Assembly: GCA_049974865.1 (NCBI GenBank)
Contig: JBNGCX010000015.1
Location: forward strand, 1 to 64,000
DNA from: JAGSOU01 sp049974865
GTDB lineage: Bacteria; Pseudomonadota; Alphaproteobacteria; Rhodobacterales; Rhodobacteraceae
DNA length: 64,000 nucleotides
Reading direction: 5' to 3'
Shown here in pieces: positions 52,960 through 61,764 of this stretch; within the stretch, counting starts at the first letter, position 1, and each line of letters begins with the position of its first letter. Below the pieces are notes generated by a model. It was not told the DNA's origin. It searched no databases and was given only the letters and a program-made list of their open reading frames with translations. Both the position numbers and the translations under genes were made by a program.

Positions 52960-53759
52960 GTCCAGACCTCGTGGAAATGGTGCACCGGGCCGTGGCCCTG
53001 GCCGATGCCGAGACGGTCCGCCACCGCGATCGCGGCATGCAGCCAGGATTGCGCCCGGCGCACCGCGTCCTCCAGCCCGGCCCCCTTGGCCAGTTCAGCG
53101 GCGATGGCCGACGAGAGCGTACAGCCGGTGCCGTGGGTGTTGCGGGTGTCGATGCGCGGGGCGGAGATCTCGATCACGCCGTTACGGGTCACCAGCCGGT
53201 CGGTGCAGACCGGGCCCTCGGCATGGCCGCCCTTCATCAGCACCGCCCGCGCGCCGAGATCGAGCAGGGCGCGGCCCTGCGCCGTTGCCTCCTCGGCGCC
53301 GTGGGCCGGCGCGGTGCCCAGCAAGCGGGCGGCCTCGGGCAGGTTGGGGGTCAGCAGGTCGGCACGCGGCAGCAGGCGGGTTTTCAGCGTCTCCACCGCC
53401 GCGTCCTCCAGCAGGGGATCGCCGGATTTCGCCACCATCACAGGGTCGAGCACGACCGGGCCTTCGTAGCGTTCCAGAGCGCCGGCGACGGCCTCGATGA
53501 TGGCGGGGCTGGCCAGCATCCCGATCTTGACCGCGCCGATCCCGATATCGTCGAGCACGGCGGCGATCTGGGCGGCGACCATGGGCGCGGACACCGGCTC
53601 CACTCCCATCACGCCCCGCGTGTTCTGCGCGGTGATGCCGGTGATCGCGCTGGCGCCGTAGACGCCGCGCGCCGAGAAGGTCTTGAGGTCTGCCTGGATG
53701 CCTGCGCCGCCCCCGCTGTCGGAGCCGGCGATGGTCAGGGCTGCGGCTGTGGCCGTCAT
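52956..53759 (-). CDS. thiD: HMP / HMP-phosphate kinase
   Basis: A 267-residue ribokinase-fold kinase with two activities on hydroxymethylpyrimidine. Motifs: TIAGSDSGGGAGIQADLKTF near residue 10, VLDPVMVAKSGDPLL near 105 and the catalytic GTGCTLSSAIAAELA near 210. First gene of the riboswitch-controlled operon; it can phosphorylate HMP brought in by ThiXYZ or freed by TenA. Confidence 0.94.
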   Translation of the reverse strand: MTATAAALTIAGSDSGGGAGIQADLKTFSARGVYGASAITGITAQNTRGVMGVEPVSAPMVAAQIAAVLDDIGIGAVKIGMLASPAIIEAVAGALERYEGPVVLDPVMVAKSGDPLLEDAAVETLKTRLLPRADLLTPNLPEAARLLGTAPAHGAEEATAQGRALLDLGARAVLMKGGHAEGPVCTDRLVTRNGVIEISAPRIDTRNTHGTGCTLSSAIAAELAKGAGLEDAVRRAQSWLHAAIAVADRLGIGQGHGPVHHFHEVWT

Positions 53760-53828
53760 CTCTTCCTCCTGTTCCGGCGCGGGGATGTGGAGAAAGAGAG
53801 TGCAAGGGGAGTCCCCTGCCGATCATGC

Positions 53829-53910
53829 TCCGTTCCCTACGCCGGTATTGTCCGGATCAGGTTCGATGGGTTGGCGCTTTGCCTCTCAGCCCCGTGCAGG
53901 GCACCCCAAC
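53829..53910 (-). ncRNA. TPP riboswitch (THI element) upstream of the thiD operon
   Basis: On the minus strand the THI blocks appear in order: GTTGGGGTGCC, GGGGCTGAGAGG, CCATCGAACCTGATCCGG and CGGCGTAGGGAACGG. Lies about 70 nt before thiD. A pyrimidine-rich CTCCCCTT stretch between it and the GGAGG of thiD could hide the ribosome site when TPP is bound (inference). Confidence 0.92.
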
Positions 53911-53968
53911 GGATTTGCGCGATTGGTATCGCTTCGGCGGTGGCGATGCAAGCGGCACTCACCGCCGT

Positions 53969-54862
53969 TCACGTCTTGCGCCGGCCGGGCCTTCGATTGG
54001 CCAAGACCGTGCCCGCCGCGGCGGCGATGGCGGCGAGCCAGACGACGGGCCCCGGCCTCTCGCCGTAGAATAGCGCGCCGATCAGCACGCCGGCCACCGC
54101 GATGGTGAGACCGAGGTGGCTGATATAGACGGGCCCGCCGCGCTGTTGCAGGGCAAAGAAAACCGGGTAGGTCAGCGCGGTCGCCGCCACCTGCGCGGCA
54201 AGGATCGGGCCCAGTACGCCGGGGGCCGGGACGGCGCCCCAGCCGCCGAGCAGCCCGAGGACGGGCAGCAGGCTGGCCGCGCCCCCCAGCAGCATGCCGG
54301 CGGCCAGCGCAAGCCGGTCGGTGTCGGGCGGCCAGGCGGCAGAGCGATAGACATTCCCGGTCGCCAGGGATAGCGGCACGAGAAGGCCGAGCGCCATCCA
54401 CGGCGCGCCCTGCCCGGACAGGCCGCCGCCGCCGCGGGTCACCAGGACCGCCCCCGCCGCCAGTCCCAGCACCAGCCCGGCGCCCCGCAGCGGGTGCCAG
54501 CGCTCCTGCCCCACGGAAAGGGCCAGCGCGTAGGTGATCACCGGCGGCAGGGTATAGAGCAGCGCCACCATCGACGGCCCGACCCGCTCCACCAGCATGA
54601 ACACGGTGACATTAGGCACCGCCAGACCGGTGACGCCGCTGACGGCGTAATAGCGCAGGTGGGCGGCGGAAAAGGGCAGGCGGGTGCCCCGCCGCCGCGC
54701 CAGCGCCAGCAGCACCAGCCCGGCCCCGCCCAGTTGCGCGAAAGCATAGCCGACCGGCGTCAGGCCCATCTGGCGGCCCTGGTCGGCCAAGGGCAGCATC
54801 AGGGCCGTCAGCAGGCCCAGCGTGACCAGCGCGGCGAGGTTGGCAAGGTCGCTGCGGGCCAT
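53969..54862 (-). CDS. DMT family (EamA) transporter
   Basis: A 297-residue membrane protein with about ten helices and two EamA-like halves; a FMLVERVGPSMVALLYTLPP segment is in the first half. It follows the 49-residue gene by 8 nt and is read toward the TPP riboswitch. Substrate unknown; a thiamine role is not implied, since the riboswitch lies downstream of it. Confidence 0.83.
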   Translation of the reverse strand: MARSDLANLAALVTLGLLTALMLPLADQGRQMGLTPVGYAFAQLGGAGLVLLALARRRGTRLPFSAAHLRYYAVSGVTGLAVPNVTVFMLVERVGPSMVALLYTLPPVITYALALSVGQERWHPLRGAGLVLGLAAGAVLVTRGGGGLSGQGAPWMALGLLVPLSLATGNVYRSAAWPPDTDRLALAAGMLLGGAASLLPVLGLLGGWGAVPAPGVLGPILAAQVAATALTYPVFFALQQRGGPVYISHLGLTIAVAGVLIGALFYGERPGPVVWLAAIAAAAGTVLANRRPGRRKT

Positions 54863-54870
54863 AGCCGTGT

Positions 54871-55020
54871 CTAGCGCAGGCGCAGGTCGCGCAGCGACAG
54901 CGGCCGCGGCCCGGACGGGCATGACAGCCCGATATCGCGGCGGATATGACAATCCAGTTCGTCCCGGCGTTGCGGGTCGATGCGGAAGACCTGGGTGAAA
55001 AAGCGGGTGAGCGTGGTCAT
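54871..55020 (-). CDS. small DUF1127-like protein
   Basis: A 49-residue basic protein. Its middle (RRDELDCHIRRDIGLS) resembles the DUF1127 pattern (L-x-D-H-L-L-R-D-I-G-L), a small arginine-rich module that in some alphaproteobacteria binds RNA or affects phosphate and C1 metabolism. GGAG site before the ATG at 55020; 8 nt before the DMT gene, so likely the first gene of that unit. Confidence 0.62.
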   Translation of the reverse strand: MTTLTRFFTQVFRIDPQRRDELDCHIRRDIGLSCPSGPRPLSLRDLRLR

Positions 55021-55050
55021 TGGGATCTCCATCACGGCATGGATGGGAAA

Positions 55051-55079
55051 TTGACAGAAACAGTCGATATTAATAATCC
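55051..55079 (+). promoter_or_regulatory. putative LysR gene promoter
   Basis: TTGACA (55051-55056), then AT-rich sequence with a possible -10 TAATCC 17 nt later (55074-55079). Only the -35 is strong. Confidence 0.35.
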
Positions 55080-55115
55080 TCGAAATCGAGAGAAGTCCTT
55101 TCACATTTGGTGAAA
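55079..55115. promoter_or_regulatory. two palindromes in the LysR / small-gene divergent region
   Basis: CTCGA-aa-TCGAG (55079-55090) and TTTCAC-atttg-GTGAAA (55099-55115). The second ends 1 nt before the LysR start codon. Such short inverted repeats with a T...A frame are typical LysR operator candidates, including for self-repression. Confidence 0.4.
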
Positions 55116-55116
55116 A

Positions 55117-56022
55117 ATGAACAAGCTGCGGGCCATGGCAGCCTTCCGCCGGGTGGCGGAGCTGGGCAGTTTCAGCGCGGCGGCGGCGGATCTGCGGATC
55201 TCGAACGCCGCGGTCAGCAATTACGTCAGCCAGCTTGAGGCCGAGCTGGGCGCGACCCTGCTGATCCGGTCGACCCGGCACATCGCGCTCAGCGAGATCG
55301 GTCAGGAATACCTGCCGCGCGTGCAGGCCATTCTCGACGAGATCGACGAGGCCGAAGCGGCTGCGCGCGGCCTGCAATGTACGCCGCACGGCCGGCTGCA
55401 TGTCACCGCGCCGGCGACCTTCGGGCTTCTGCACGTGGCGCCCTGCATCCCGGCCTTTTCCGAGCGCTACCCGGAGGTGACGCTCGACCTGTCCTTCAAC
55501 GACCGCGTGGTGGATCTGATCGAGCAACAGGTGAATGTCGCCCTGCGGATCAGCACCGGCCTGCCCGATTCCAGCCTCGTCGCCCGCGCCCTGATGCCGA
55601 TCGAACGCGTGCTTTGCGCCGCGCCCGCCTACTTGGAGCGTCACGGCAGCCCCGAGACGCCCGCCGACCTGACGCGGCACAACTGCCTGACCTTCAAGCA
55701 TTCCGACAGCCGGCACAGCTGGCCGCTGGGCGGGACGCGGCAGCCGGTCTCCGGCCGCATCACCGCCGACAGCTCCATCGCGCTGCGCGAGGCGGCGCTG
55801 GCGGGGGCTGGTATCCTGCTCGCGCCCCGTTTCATCGTCGCGCCGGATATCCATGCCGGGCGTCTGGTGCCGTTGCTGCCCGGGTATCCACCCGAGGCGC
55901 ATACGCTCTATGCCGTGTTTCCGCCCGGCGCGCGGCCCGCGACCAAGGTGCGGCTGTTCCTCGATCACCTCATGGACTGCCTGGGCGACCCGCCCCGCTG
56001 GGAGACGGGTGCCGGGGCCTAG
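55117..56022 (+). CDS. LysR family transcriptional regulator
   Basis: A 301-residue regulator: winged helix-turn-helix at about 1-60 (FRRVAELGSFSAAAADLRIS, then NAAVSNYVSQLEAELG) and a periplasmic-binding-type effector domain (about 90-295). It belongs to the group that often controls a divergent transporter; here the small gene plus DMT gene. Its stop shares CTAG with the convergent PfpI-type gene. Confidence 0.9.
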   Translation: MNKLRAMAAFRRVAELGSFSAAAADLRISNAAVSNYVSQLEAELGATLLIRSTRHIALSEIGQEYLPRVQAILDEIDEAEAAARGLQCTPHGRLHVTAPATFGLLHVAPCIPAFSERYPEVTLDLSFNDRVVDLIEQQVNVALRISTGLPDSSLVARALMPIERVLCAAPAYLERHGSPETPADLTRHNCLTFKHSDSRHSWPLGGTRQPVSGRITADSSIALREAALAGAGILLAPRFIVAPDIHAGRLVPLLPGYPPEAHTLYAVFPPGARPATKVRLFLDHLMDCLGDPPRWETGAGA

Positions 56023-56615
56023 CCGCCCGCCACGGCGTCGCGCGGCGGGTGGTCATAGGCGATGTAGCTGCGGGTGTCCGCCTCCGCCTCGGGGCCGTAG
56101 AGATCGCGCACCAGCCACAGCGACATCTCGATCCCCGACATCACGCCCCCCGCGCTGACCACGTTGCCGTCGCGGACGAAGCGCCGCCCTTCCAGTACCG
56201 TCGCCCCGCCCATCGCGCGCAGGTCGCCGAGGAAGGCGTGATGCGTGGTGATCCTGCGTCCCTTCGCCAGCCCCGCGCCCAGCAGCAGGAAGGCGCCGGT
56301 GCAGACGCTGGTGATCCATGTGCATCCCGGCGCGACCCGTTGCAGCCAGTCCACGGTGGCCGGGTTGCCGATCTCGCGCCGCGCGCCGCTGCCGCCGGGC
56401 AGGACGATCACGTCGAGGGCCGGAATCTCGTCATAGGTGGCGCCGGGCAGCACGCGCATCCCTTTCTCGCAGGTCACTGGATCGCGGGTTTCCGCGATCA
56501 GCGCCACGCGGTCCCCCGGGGCCCCTTCGGCCGCCGCGGTCAGGACCTCCCACGGGCCGACGAAATCCATCTCTTCGGCCCCGTCGAAGATCACGATCCC
56601 GATTGTGCGTGCCAT
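56019..56615 (-). CDS. DJ-1/PfpI family protein
   Basis: A 198-residue single-domain protein of the DJ-1/PfpI/GATase1-like superfamily. The nucleophile Cys is in SVCTGAFLLLGAG near residue 103, an acidic partner in FDGAEEMDFVGPWEV near 15, and a His pair follows (TTHH). This pattern resembles isonitrile hydratase-like members; the substrate is unknown. ATG at 56615. Confidence 0.85.
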   Translation of the reverse strand: MARTIGIVIFDGAEEMDFVGPWEVLTAAAEGAPGDRVALIAETRDPVTCEKGMRVLPGATYDEIPALDVIVLPGGSGARREIGNPATVDWLQRVAPGCTWITSVCTGAFLLLGAGLAKGRRITTHHAFLGDLRAMGGATVLEGRRFVRDGNVVSAGGVMSGIEMSLWLVRDLYGPEAEADTRSYIAYDHPPRDAVAGG

Positions 56616-56665
56616 TGTCCGGTCCTTTCCGCTGTTCCGTCGCGGCCATATCCTAACAGGCCCCC

Positions 56666-57001
56666 TCACAACCTATCCAGCGCGAGCGCCAGCAACAGGT
56701 GCATGGGGACCCCCGCGACGAACAGGGCTGCCCAGCCCGGGCCCAGAGTGGCCAGCAGGCAGGCCGCGGCCGCGCCGAAAACCAGCAGCTTGACGGTCAC
56801 CAGCCCCGGTCCGGCAAGGCGCTGGGCCGCCCGGGGCGCGGCGAACCGCGCCCAGAGAAGGGCGACGCCGCCGGTCGCCAGGGCGGAGGCGGTCATGCGC
56901 AACAGCAGGGACTGAGGCTGTTGCCAGGCCCATAGGGCCACGGCAGCCAGCGCCGCAAGCTCCAGGAGGAAGGCGAGGATATGATTGAAGGCTTTGAGCA
57001 T
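56666..57001 (-). CDS. DUF2568 (YrdB-like) small membrane protein
   Basis: A 111-residue protein with four hydrophobic helices (about 5-25, 32-52, 66-85, 88-108), as in the YrdB/DUF2568 family. Function unknown. It follows no gene closely on its strand and is 50 nt upstream of the PfpI-type gene, so they may be co-transcribed. Confidence 0.7.
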   Translation of the reverse strand: MLKAFNHILAFLLELAALAAVALWAWQQPQSLLLRMTASALATGGVALLWARFAAPRAAQRLAGPGLVTVKLLVFGAAAACLLATLGPGWAALFVAGVPMHLLLALALDRL

Positions 57002-57156
57002 TTGGCCGGGCTTTTCTTGAATGTCGGCGTCCGTCTAGGGGCGCGCGGCCCGGATGACCATTTCGATTTCATGAAAACTGACCTCACGAATGAGACGTTT
57101 TCAACCCGTCCCGTACGCCGATATCCCCGCCGGGCTTCATCAGTCGCGAGGAGATC

Positions 57157-57717
57157 ATGCCACACTCACGGATTCGCCTTTTCGGCCTGTCGGGCAGCCC
57201 CCGCGCCGCCTCGGTCAACCACCGCCTGCTGTCGCTGGCCGCCGTGGCCGAGTCGGCCATCGCGGTCGAGGCCGTCGGCGCCTTCCCGATGCCGCTCTAC
57301 AACCCGGACAAGGAGCACGACATCCCGACCGGCGCGCTGGACCTGCGCGACCGCATCGCCGCAGCGGATGGCGTGGTCCTCGCCTCGCCCGAGCATAACA
57401 GCGCCCCCAGCGCGGCGCTGAAGAACGCCATCGACTGGCTGTCGCGCCTGCCGGGCGAGGAGCGGGTGTTTGCCGGCAAGCGGGTGCTCCTGCTCAGTGC
57501 CTCGCCGGGGAAGAACGGCGGGCGGCGCGGGCTGAGGCAGCTGCGCGAGATCCTGACCGGCCTCGGCGCCGAGGTCGCGCAGGTCGAGCTGTCCGTTCCC
57601 AAGGCGGACGACACCCTCACCGCGGCACAGGCCGATCCGGCCCATTCCCTGCATGACGAGCTGGCCGGGGTGCTGCGCGCCTTCCGGTCCGAGATTCCTA
57701 CCCCTGCCATCGTCTGA
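57157..57717 (+). CDS. NADPH-dependent FMN reductase family protein
   Basis: A 186-residue flavodoxin-like reductase: phosphate-binding loop LSGSPRAASVNHRLL near residue 10, the SPEHNSAPSAALKNAIDW segment near 80 that marks this family. Acts on quinones, azo compounds or chromate in relatives; here unknown. First of three co-directional genes with an MFS carrier and a cysteine hydrolase. Confidence 0.87.
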   Translation: MPHSRIRLFGLSGSPRAASVNHRLLSLAAVAESAIAVEAVGAFPMPLYNPDKEHDIPTGALDLRDRIAAADGVVLASPEHNSAPSAALKNAIDWLSRLPGEERVFAGKRVLLLSASPGKNGGRRGLRQLREILTGLGAEVAQVELSVPKADDTLTAAQADPAHSLHDELAGVLRAFRSEIPTPAIV

Positions 57718-57728
57718 AGGAGAGCGCC

Positions 57729-58862
57729 GTGTCTTCCTTTGCCCTGTTCCTTGTCGCCTTTGTCATCGGTCTCGACGAATTTCTGCTGGGACCGCTGCTG
57801 ACGCCGATCGGCACCGACCTCGGCGTCGCACCGGAGCGCGTGGCGCTGTTCGTCGCCGCCTACAACCTGCCCCTGGCCCTGCTGGCGCCCGTCTTCGGCG
57901 CCCTCTCTGACAGGGTGGGGCGGCGGTCCGTCCTCTTACCGGCCGTGGTGGTGTTCGGCCTTGCCTCGCTGGCCACGGCCGTTGCGCCGTCCTTTCCGCT
58001 GGGCATCGCGGCGCGGCTGCTGACCGGCGTGGCGGCGGCGGGGATGCTGCCGGTGGCCTTCGCGCTGGCCTCCGAGAGCGGCGACAGCGCCACGCAGATC
58101 AGCCGGGTGCAGGCCGGGCTGACGCTGGGCATCATCCTCGGTCCGCTCAACGGCGCGTTGATGGATCAGTTCGGCCACTGGCGCCTGGCCTTCGTCGCGC
58201 TGGCGGTTCTCGCGGCGCTTCTGGCGTTGCCGCTCAGGACCCTGCCGGGCCGCGCAGGGCCGGGTGCCGGCCCCGCGCCGGGCGGCCTGCGCCGACAACT
58301 GCCCGCCGCGCTGCCGGGGCTGCTCGGGATGGGCGCCGGCCTCGGCGGTGCCATCGGCATCTTCGCCCTGCTGGGCGAGCGGTTCCGGGACCTCTACGCG
58401 CTCGACACATTTGGCATTTCGGTGATCTATGCCGGGTTCGGGGCCATGACCATCCTCGGCAACCTGGCGATGCCGGTTCTCGCGCGCCGGGCCGGGCCGC
58501 TGGCCGCCGCGGGCGGGTGCCTGCTGGTTGTCCTCACAGGAATCCTTTTGCTGTTCGGCCTGCCGTCGGCTCTTGTTGCCACGACCGGGCTGGCGCTCGC
58601 GTGCTGGGCGGTTTTCGGCGGGGCGGCGGCGCCGGCCCTGCAAGCGGCGCTGGCCGAGACCGGGGGCGCGAACCGCGGCCTGATGCTGGCCCTGGGGGCG
58701 AGTTTCCTTAATGCCGGGACGGCGGCCTCCTCGGCGCTGGCCGCCGAGCTTCACCTCTTGGCGCCGCACTGGGTGGCGTGGCAGGGTGCGGCCCTAATCG
58801 CGCCGGTGGCGCTGGTGCTGCTGTGGGCGGCCCGCCGTGTGCCCGCTGCCCGCGCTACCTGA
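57729..58862 (+). CDS. MFS transporter
   Basis: A 377-residue inner-membrane carrier with 12 helices; the MFS loop 2-3 motif is visible as GALSDRVGRRSVLL near residue 58. Drug- or metabolite-export type. GTG start at 57729, 11 nt after the FMN reductase gene. Substrate unknown. Confidence 0.88.
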   Translation: MSSFALFLVAFVIGLDEFLLGPLLTPIGTDLGVAPERVALFVAAYNLPLALLAPVFGALSDRVGRRSVLLPAVVVFGLASLATAVAPSFPLGIAARLLTGVAAAGMLPVAFALASESGDSATQISRVQAGLTLGIILGPLNGALMDQFGHWRLAFVALAVLAALLALPLRTLPGRAGPGAGPAPGGLRRQLPAALPGLLGMGAGLGGAIGIFALLGERFRDLYALDTFGISVIYAGFGAMTILGNLAMPVLARRAGPLAAAGGCLLVVLTGILLLFGLPSALVATTGLALACWAVFGGAAAPALQAALAETGGANRGLMLALGASFLNAGTAASSALAAELHLLAPHWVAWQGAALIAPVALVLLWAARRVPAARAT

Positions 58863-58896
58863 GACCGGGCCGAAACTGAAACGAGGGAGAACTTTC

Positions 58897-59490
58897 ATGT
58901 CGGACGCCAACCGACCTCGGCCGGCGCTGGTGCTGGTCGATTTCCAGCGCGGCTTCGAATCCACCTATTGGGGCAAGCGCAACAACCCCGGCGCCGAGAC
59001 CCGTGCCCTGGACCTGCTAGCGGCGTTCCGCCAGCATTCAGCGCCGATCTTCCATGTCCGGCACCTGAGCCTGGAGCCCGGCTCGCCGCTGTCGGGTGCC
59101 GGGGCCACGTTCAAGCCCGGATTCGAGCCCCGCGCGGGCGAGGCCCTGGTCGAGAAGACGGTGAATTCCGCCTTCATCGGTACCTCGCTGGAAGCCGGCC
59201 TGCGGCGGCTTTCGGTCACCGATATCGTGCTGTGCGGGCTGACCACGCCGCATTGCGTCTCAACCACCACCCGGATGGCGGGCAACCTGGGCTTCACGGT
59301 TCACCTTGCCGCCGACGCCTGCGCGGCCTTCACGCGCAACGCGGACTGCTCGTTTGACGAAGGCGCGCCCTATACGGCCGAGGAGATCCACCGCGCCGCG
59401 CTGTCGCACCTGCATGGCGAGTTCGCTACCGTGGCTGCGGCGCGAGACTGCCTGTCCGCCGTCTTCGGCGGGACTGCCGGGGCGGGCTAG
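58897..59490 (+). CDS. isochorismatase-like cysteine hydrolase
   Basis: A 197-residue enzyme with the cysteine hydrolase triad: Asp in LVLVDFQRGF near residue 15, Lys in EKTVNSAFIGTSLE near 88, and Cys in LCGLTTPHCVSTT near 124. Relatives are nicotinamidases, carbamoylases or isochorismatases; the substrate cannot be told. AGGGAG site before the ATG. Shares a CTAG stop with convergent fliI. Confidence 0.87.
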   Translation: MSDANRPRPALVLVDFQRGFESTYWGKRNNPGAETRALDLLAAFRQHSAPIFHVRHLSLEPGSPLSGAGATFKPGFEPRAGEALVEKTVNSAFIGTSLEAGLRRLSVTDIVLCGLTTPHCVSTTTRMAGNLGFTVHLAADACAAFTRNADCSFDEGAPYTAEEIHRAALSHLHGEFATVAAARDCLSAVFGGTAGAG

Positions 59491-60851
59491 GCCCCGGTCT
59501 CTTCCCTCGGCAGCGTCACCTCGACGCCGGCTTCGCCGAGCAGCTTGTAGATTTCGGCAAAGGCGCCGTCGGCCGAGGCGCTTTCGGTCTTTCTCTGGGT
59601 CAGGAAGCGCTCGGCCGGGTCGAAGAAGCGGATGGCGGCATCGGTCTCGGGGTCGGTGCCCTGCCGGTAGGCGCCGATGCGGATTAGCTCTTCCATGTCG
59701 TAATACTTGGCCAGGATGCGCCTTGCGGCCTGCAGGACGGCGTATTCGGCGGGCGAATGGCAGTCGGGCAGCATGCGCGAGATGCTTTTCTGCAAATCGA
59801 CCGCCGGGTAGCGCCCGCGCTCGGCGATGCGGCGGTCGAGCACGACATGGCCGTCGGTGATGCCGCGCACGGAATCCGAGATCGGCTCGTTCATGTCGTC
59901 GCCATCGACCAGCACGGTGTAAATGCCGGTGATGTCGCCCGCGCCTTCCGGCCCTGGCCCGGCGCGCTCCAGCAATTGCGGCAGTTCCGAGAACACGGTG
60001 GGCGGATAGCCCTTGGAGGTGGGCGGTTCGCCGCTGGACAGGCCGATCTCGCGCTGGGCCATGGCGAAACGGGTCAGCGAGTCGACCATCAGCAGCACTT
60101 GCAGCCCCTGGTCGCGGAAATGCTCGGCCACCGCCGTGGCCGTCCAGGCGGCCTGGCGGCGCATCAGCGGCGGCTCGTCGCCGGTCGAGACCACGATGAC
60201 CGAGCGTTTCATGCCCTCTTCGCCCAGGTCCTCCTGGATGAAATCCTGCACCTCGCGCCCGCGCTCGCCCACCAGCCCCACGACGATGACGTCTGCCTCG
60301 CTGCGGCGCGCCAGCATGGCCATCAGGGTCGACTTGCCCACGCCGGAGCCGGCGAAGACCCCCATGCGCTGGCCGCGGCAGAGCGGCGTGAAGATGTCGA
60401 ATGCCTTGACCCCGGTCTCCAGCCGCGCGCCGATGCGGCGGCGGTCATAGGCGGGGGGCGGCGCGGCCTTGACCGGGCGCGGCTCTGGCCCCTCGTGCAG
60501 CGGCCCGCGCCGGTCCAGCGGCCGGCCGAGCGCATCGACCACCCGGCCGATCCAGGCGCCATCCGGCCGCACCGTCGCGCCCAGCGGGCTGAGCTCCACC
60601 CGGTCGCCCGAGGTCACGCCGTCCCAGGTGCCGAAGGGCAGCACATGGGTGCCGCGCGCGTCGATGCCGACCACCTCGCCCAGGACCGGGCCGTTGCGGC
60701 CGTGCACCACGCAGCGCTGGCCGATCCCCATGGCGCGCTCCAGCCCCGCCACCGTCAGCGACAGGCCCAGAACGGCGCGGACCGTTCCGTTTATCCTTGC
60801 TTCTTCAAGATTTCGAGCAAATGTAGAAAGCTCGGAAAAGACGGTTTGCAC
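59487..60851 (-). CDS. fliI: flagellum-specific ATPase
   Basis: A 454-residue F1-beta-like ATPase energising flagellar export. Walker A FAGSGVGKST near residue 165, Walker B LLMVDSLTRFAMAQRE near 250 and SGEPPTSKGYPPTVFSELP. GTG start at 60851. It is divergent from the flgB cluster. Confidence 0.94.
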   Translation of the reverse strand: MQTVFSELSTFARNLEEARINGTVRAVLGLSLTVAGLERAMGIGQRCVVHGRNGPVLGEVVGIDARGTHVLPFGTWDGVTSGDRVELSPLGATVRPDGAWIGRVVDALGRPLDRRGPLHEGPEPRPVKAAPPPAYDRRRIGARLETGVKAFDIFTPLCRGQRMGVFAGSGVGKSTLMAMLARRSEADVIVVGLVGERGREVQDFIQEDLGEEGMKRSVIVVSTGDEPPLMRRQAAWTATAVAEHFRDQGLQVLLMVDSLTRFAMAQREIGLSSGEPPTSKGYPPTVFSELPQLLERAGPGPEGAGDITGIYTVLVDGDDMNEPISDSVRGITDGHVVLDRRIAERGRYPAVDLQKSISRMLPDCHSPAEYAVLQAARRILAKYYDMEELIRIGAYRQGTDPETDAAIRFFDPAERFLTQRKTESASADGAFAEIYKLLGEAGVEVTLPREETGA

Positions 60852-60918
60852 GGGATTTATCCGGTAGTCAGCAAGATTAGTTCATGTTATATCAAGAATA
60901 GATTAGAGGGAACCGGAA

Positions 60919-61317
60919 ATGAAACTCGACTCATTGTCCTTCTTCAAGATCGCGTCGCAGCGGATGGAGTGGCTGAGCACGCGTCAGCAGGTGATCTCCG
61001 AGAATATCGCCAACGCTGACACGCCGGGCTACAGGGCGCGCGAAGTCAGCGCATTCTCGCGGATGGTCGACAGCTCGGCGCAGTCTTCGGGCGCGGCGAC
61101 CACGAACGCCCGGCATATCGGCGGCTCTGAGCGGGCCGGAAATGTCCGGGTGCAGGAAGACAAGGGTGCCTGGGATCAGAGCATGGACGGCAACACTGTG
61201 GTGCTCGAACAGCAGACGATCAAGGCCAGCGAGGTTAGCGAAAGCTATCGGATGGCGGCGCAGCTCTATCGCAAGGGGCATGAGTTGCTGACGCTGGCGG
61301 TCACTGGCATTCGCTGA
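60919..61317 (+). CDS. flgB: flagellar basal-body rod protein FlgB
   Basis: A 132-residue proximal rod protein with the rod-family N-terminus (QQVISENIANADTPGYRARE) and a C-terminal helix for the rod bundle. Secreted by the flagellar apparatus, so no signal peptide. First gene of flgB-flgC-fliE-fliQ-transglycosylase-flhA. Confidence 0.93.
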   Translation: MKLDSLSFFKIASQRMEWLSTRQQVISENIANADTPGYRAREVSAFSRMVDSSAQSSGAATTNARHIGGSERAGNVRVQEDKGAWDQSMDGNTVVLEQQTIKASEVSESYRMAAQLYRKGHELLTLAVTGIR

Positions 61318-61340
61318 GGCGCAGAACAGGGAGCAAGGAA

Positions 61341-61751
61341 ATGGACCCGCTCAAATCCATCTCTTCCATCGCGGCCAGCGGGATGCTGGCCCAGGGCGAG
61401 CGGCTGAAGGTCGTGGCCGAGAACGTCGCCAATGCCGATTCCCGCGGCATGTCGCCGGACGAAGACCCCTATCGCCGCAAGACCATCTCTTTTGCCGAGG
61501 TGCTGGATCGCGAGACCGGCGCCTCGATGGTGCAGGTTTCGGATATCGGCCGCGACGACAGCCCCTTCACCCTGGTCCACGACCCCTCGCACCCTGCGGC
61601 GGACGAGAACGGCTTCGTCAAGACGCCCAACGTGAGCCCGCTGCTGGAGATGGCCAACATGCGCGAGGCCTCGCGCAGTTACGAGGCCAACATGAACATG
61701 TTCGAGGCCGGGCGCCGCATGCGCAGCCAGATGCTCGACCTGCTGAAGTGA
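61341..61751 (+). CDS. flgC: flagellar basal-body rod protein FlgC
   Basis: A 136-residue rod protein with LKVVAENVANADSRG near residue 26 and the C-terminal NVSPLLEMANMREASRSYEAN segment typical of FlgC. AAGGA site before the ATG, 23 nt after flgB. Confidence 0.94.
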   Translation: MDPLKSISSIAASGMLAQGERLKVVAENVANADSRGMSPDEDPYRRKTISFAEVLDRETGASMVQVSDIGRDDSPFTLVHDPSHPAADENGFVKTPNVSPLLEMANMREASRSYEANMNMFEAGRRMRSQMLDLLK

Positions 61752-61764
61752 AGGCCGGACCGGA

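Noticed and set aside
60852..60918. CtrA site (TTAA-N7-TTAA) or sigma-54 site between fliI and flgB
   Set aside because: Only partial matches such as TTAG near 60876; too weak to report as a feature.
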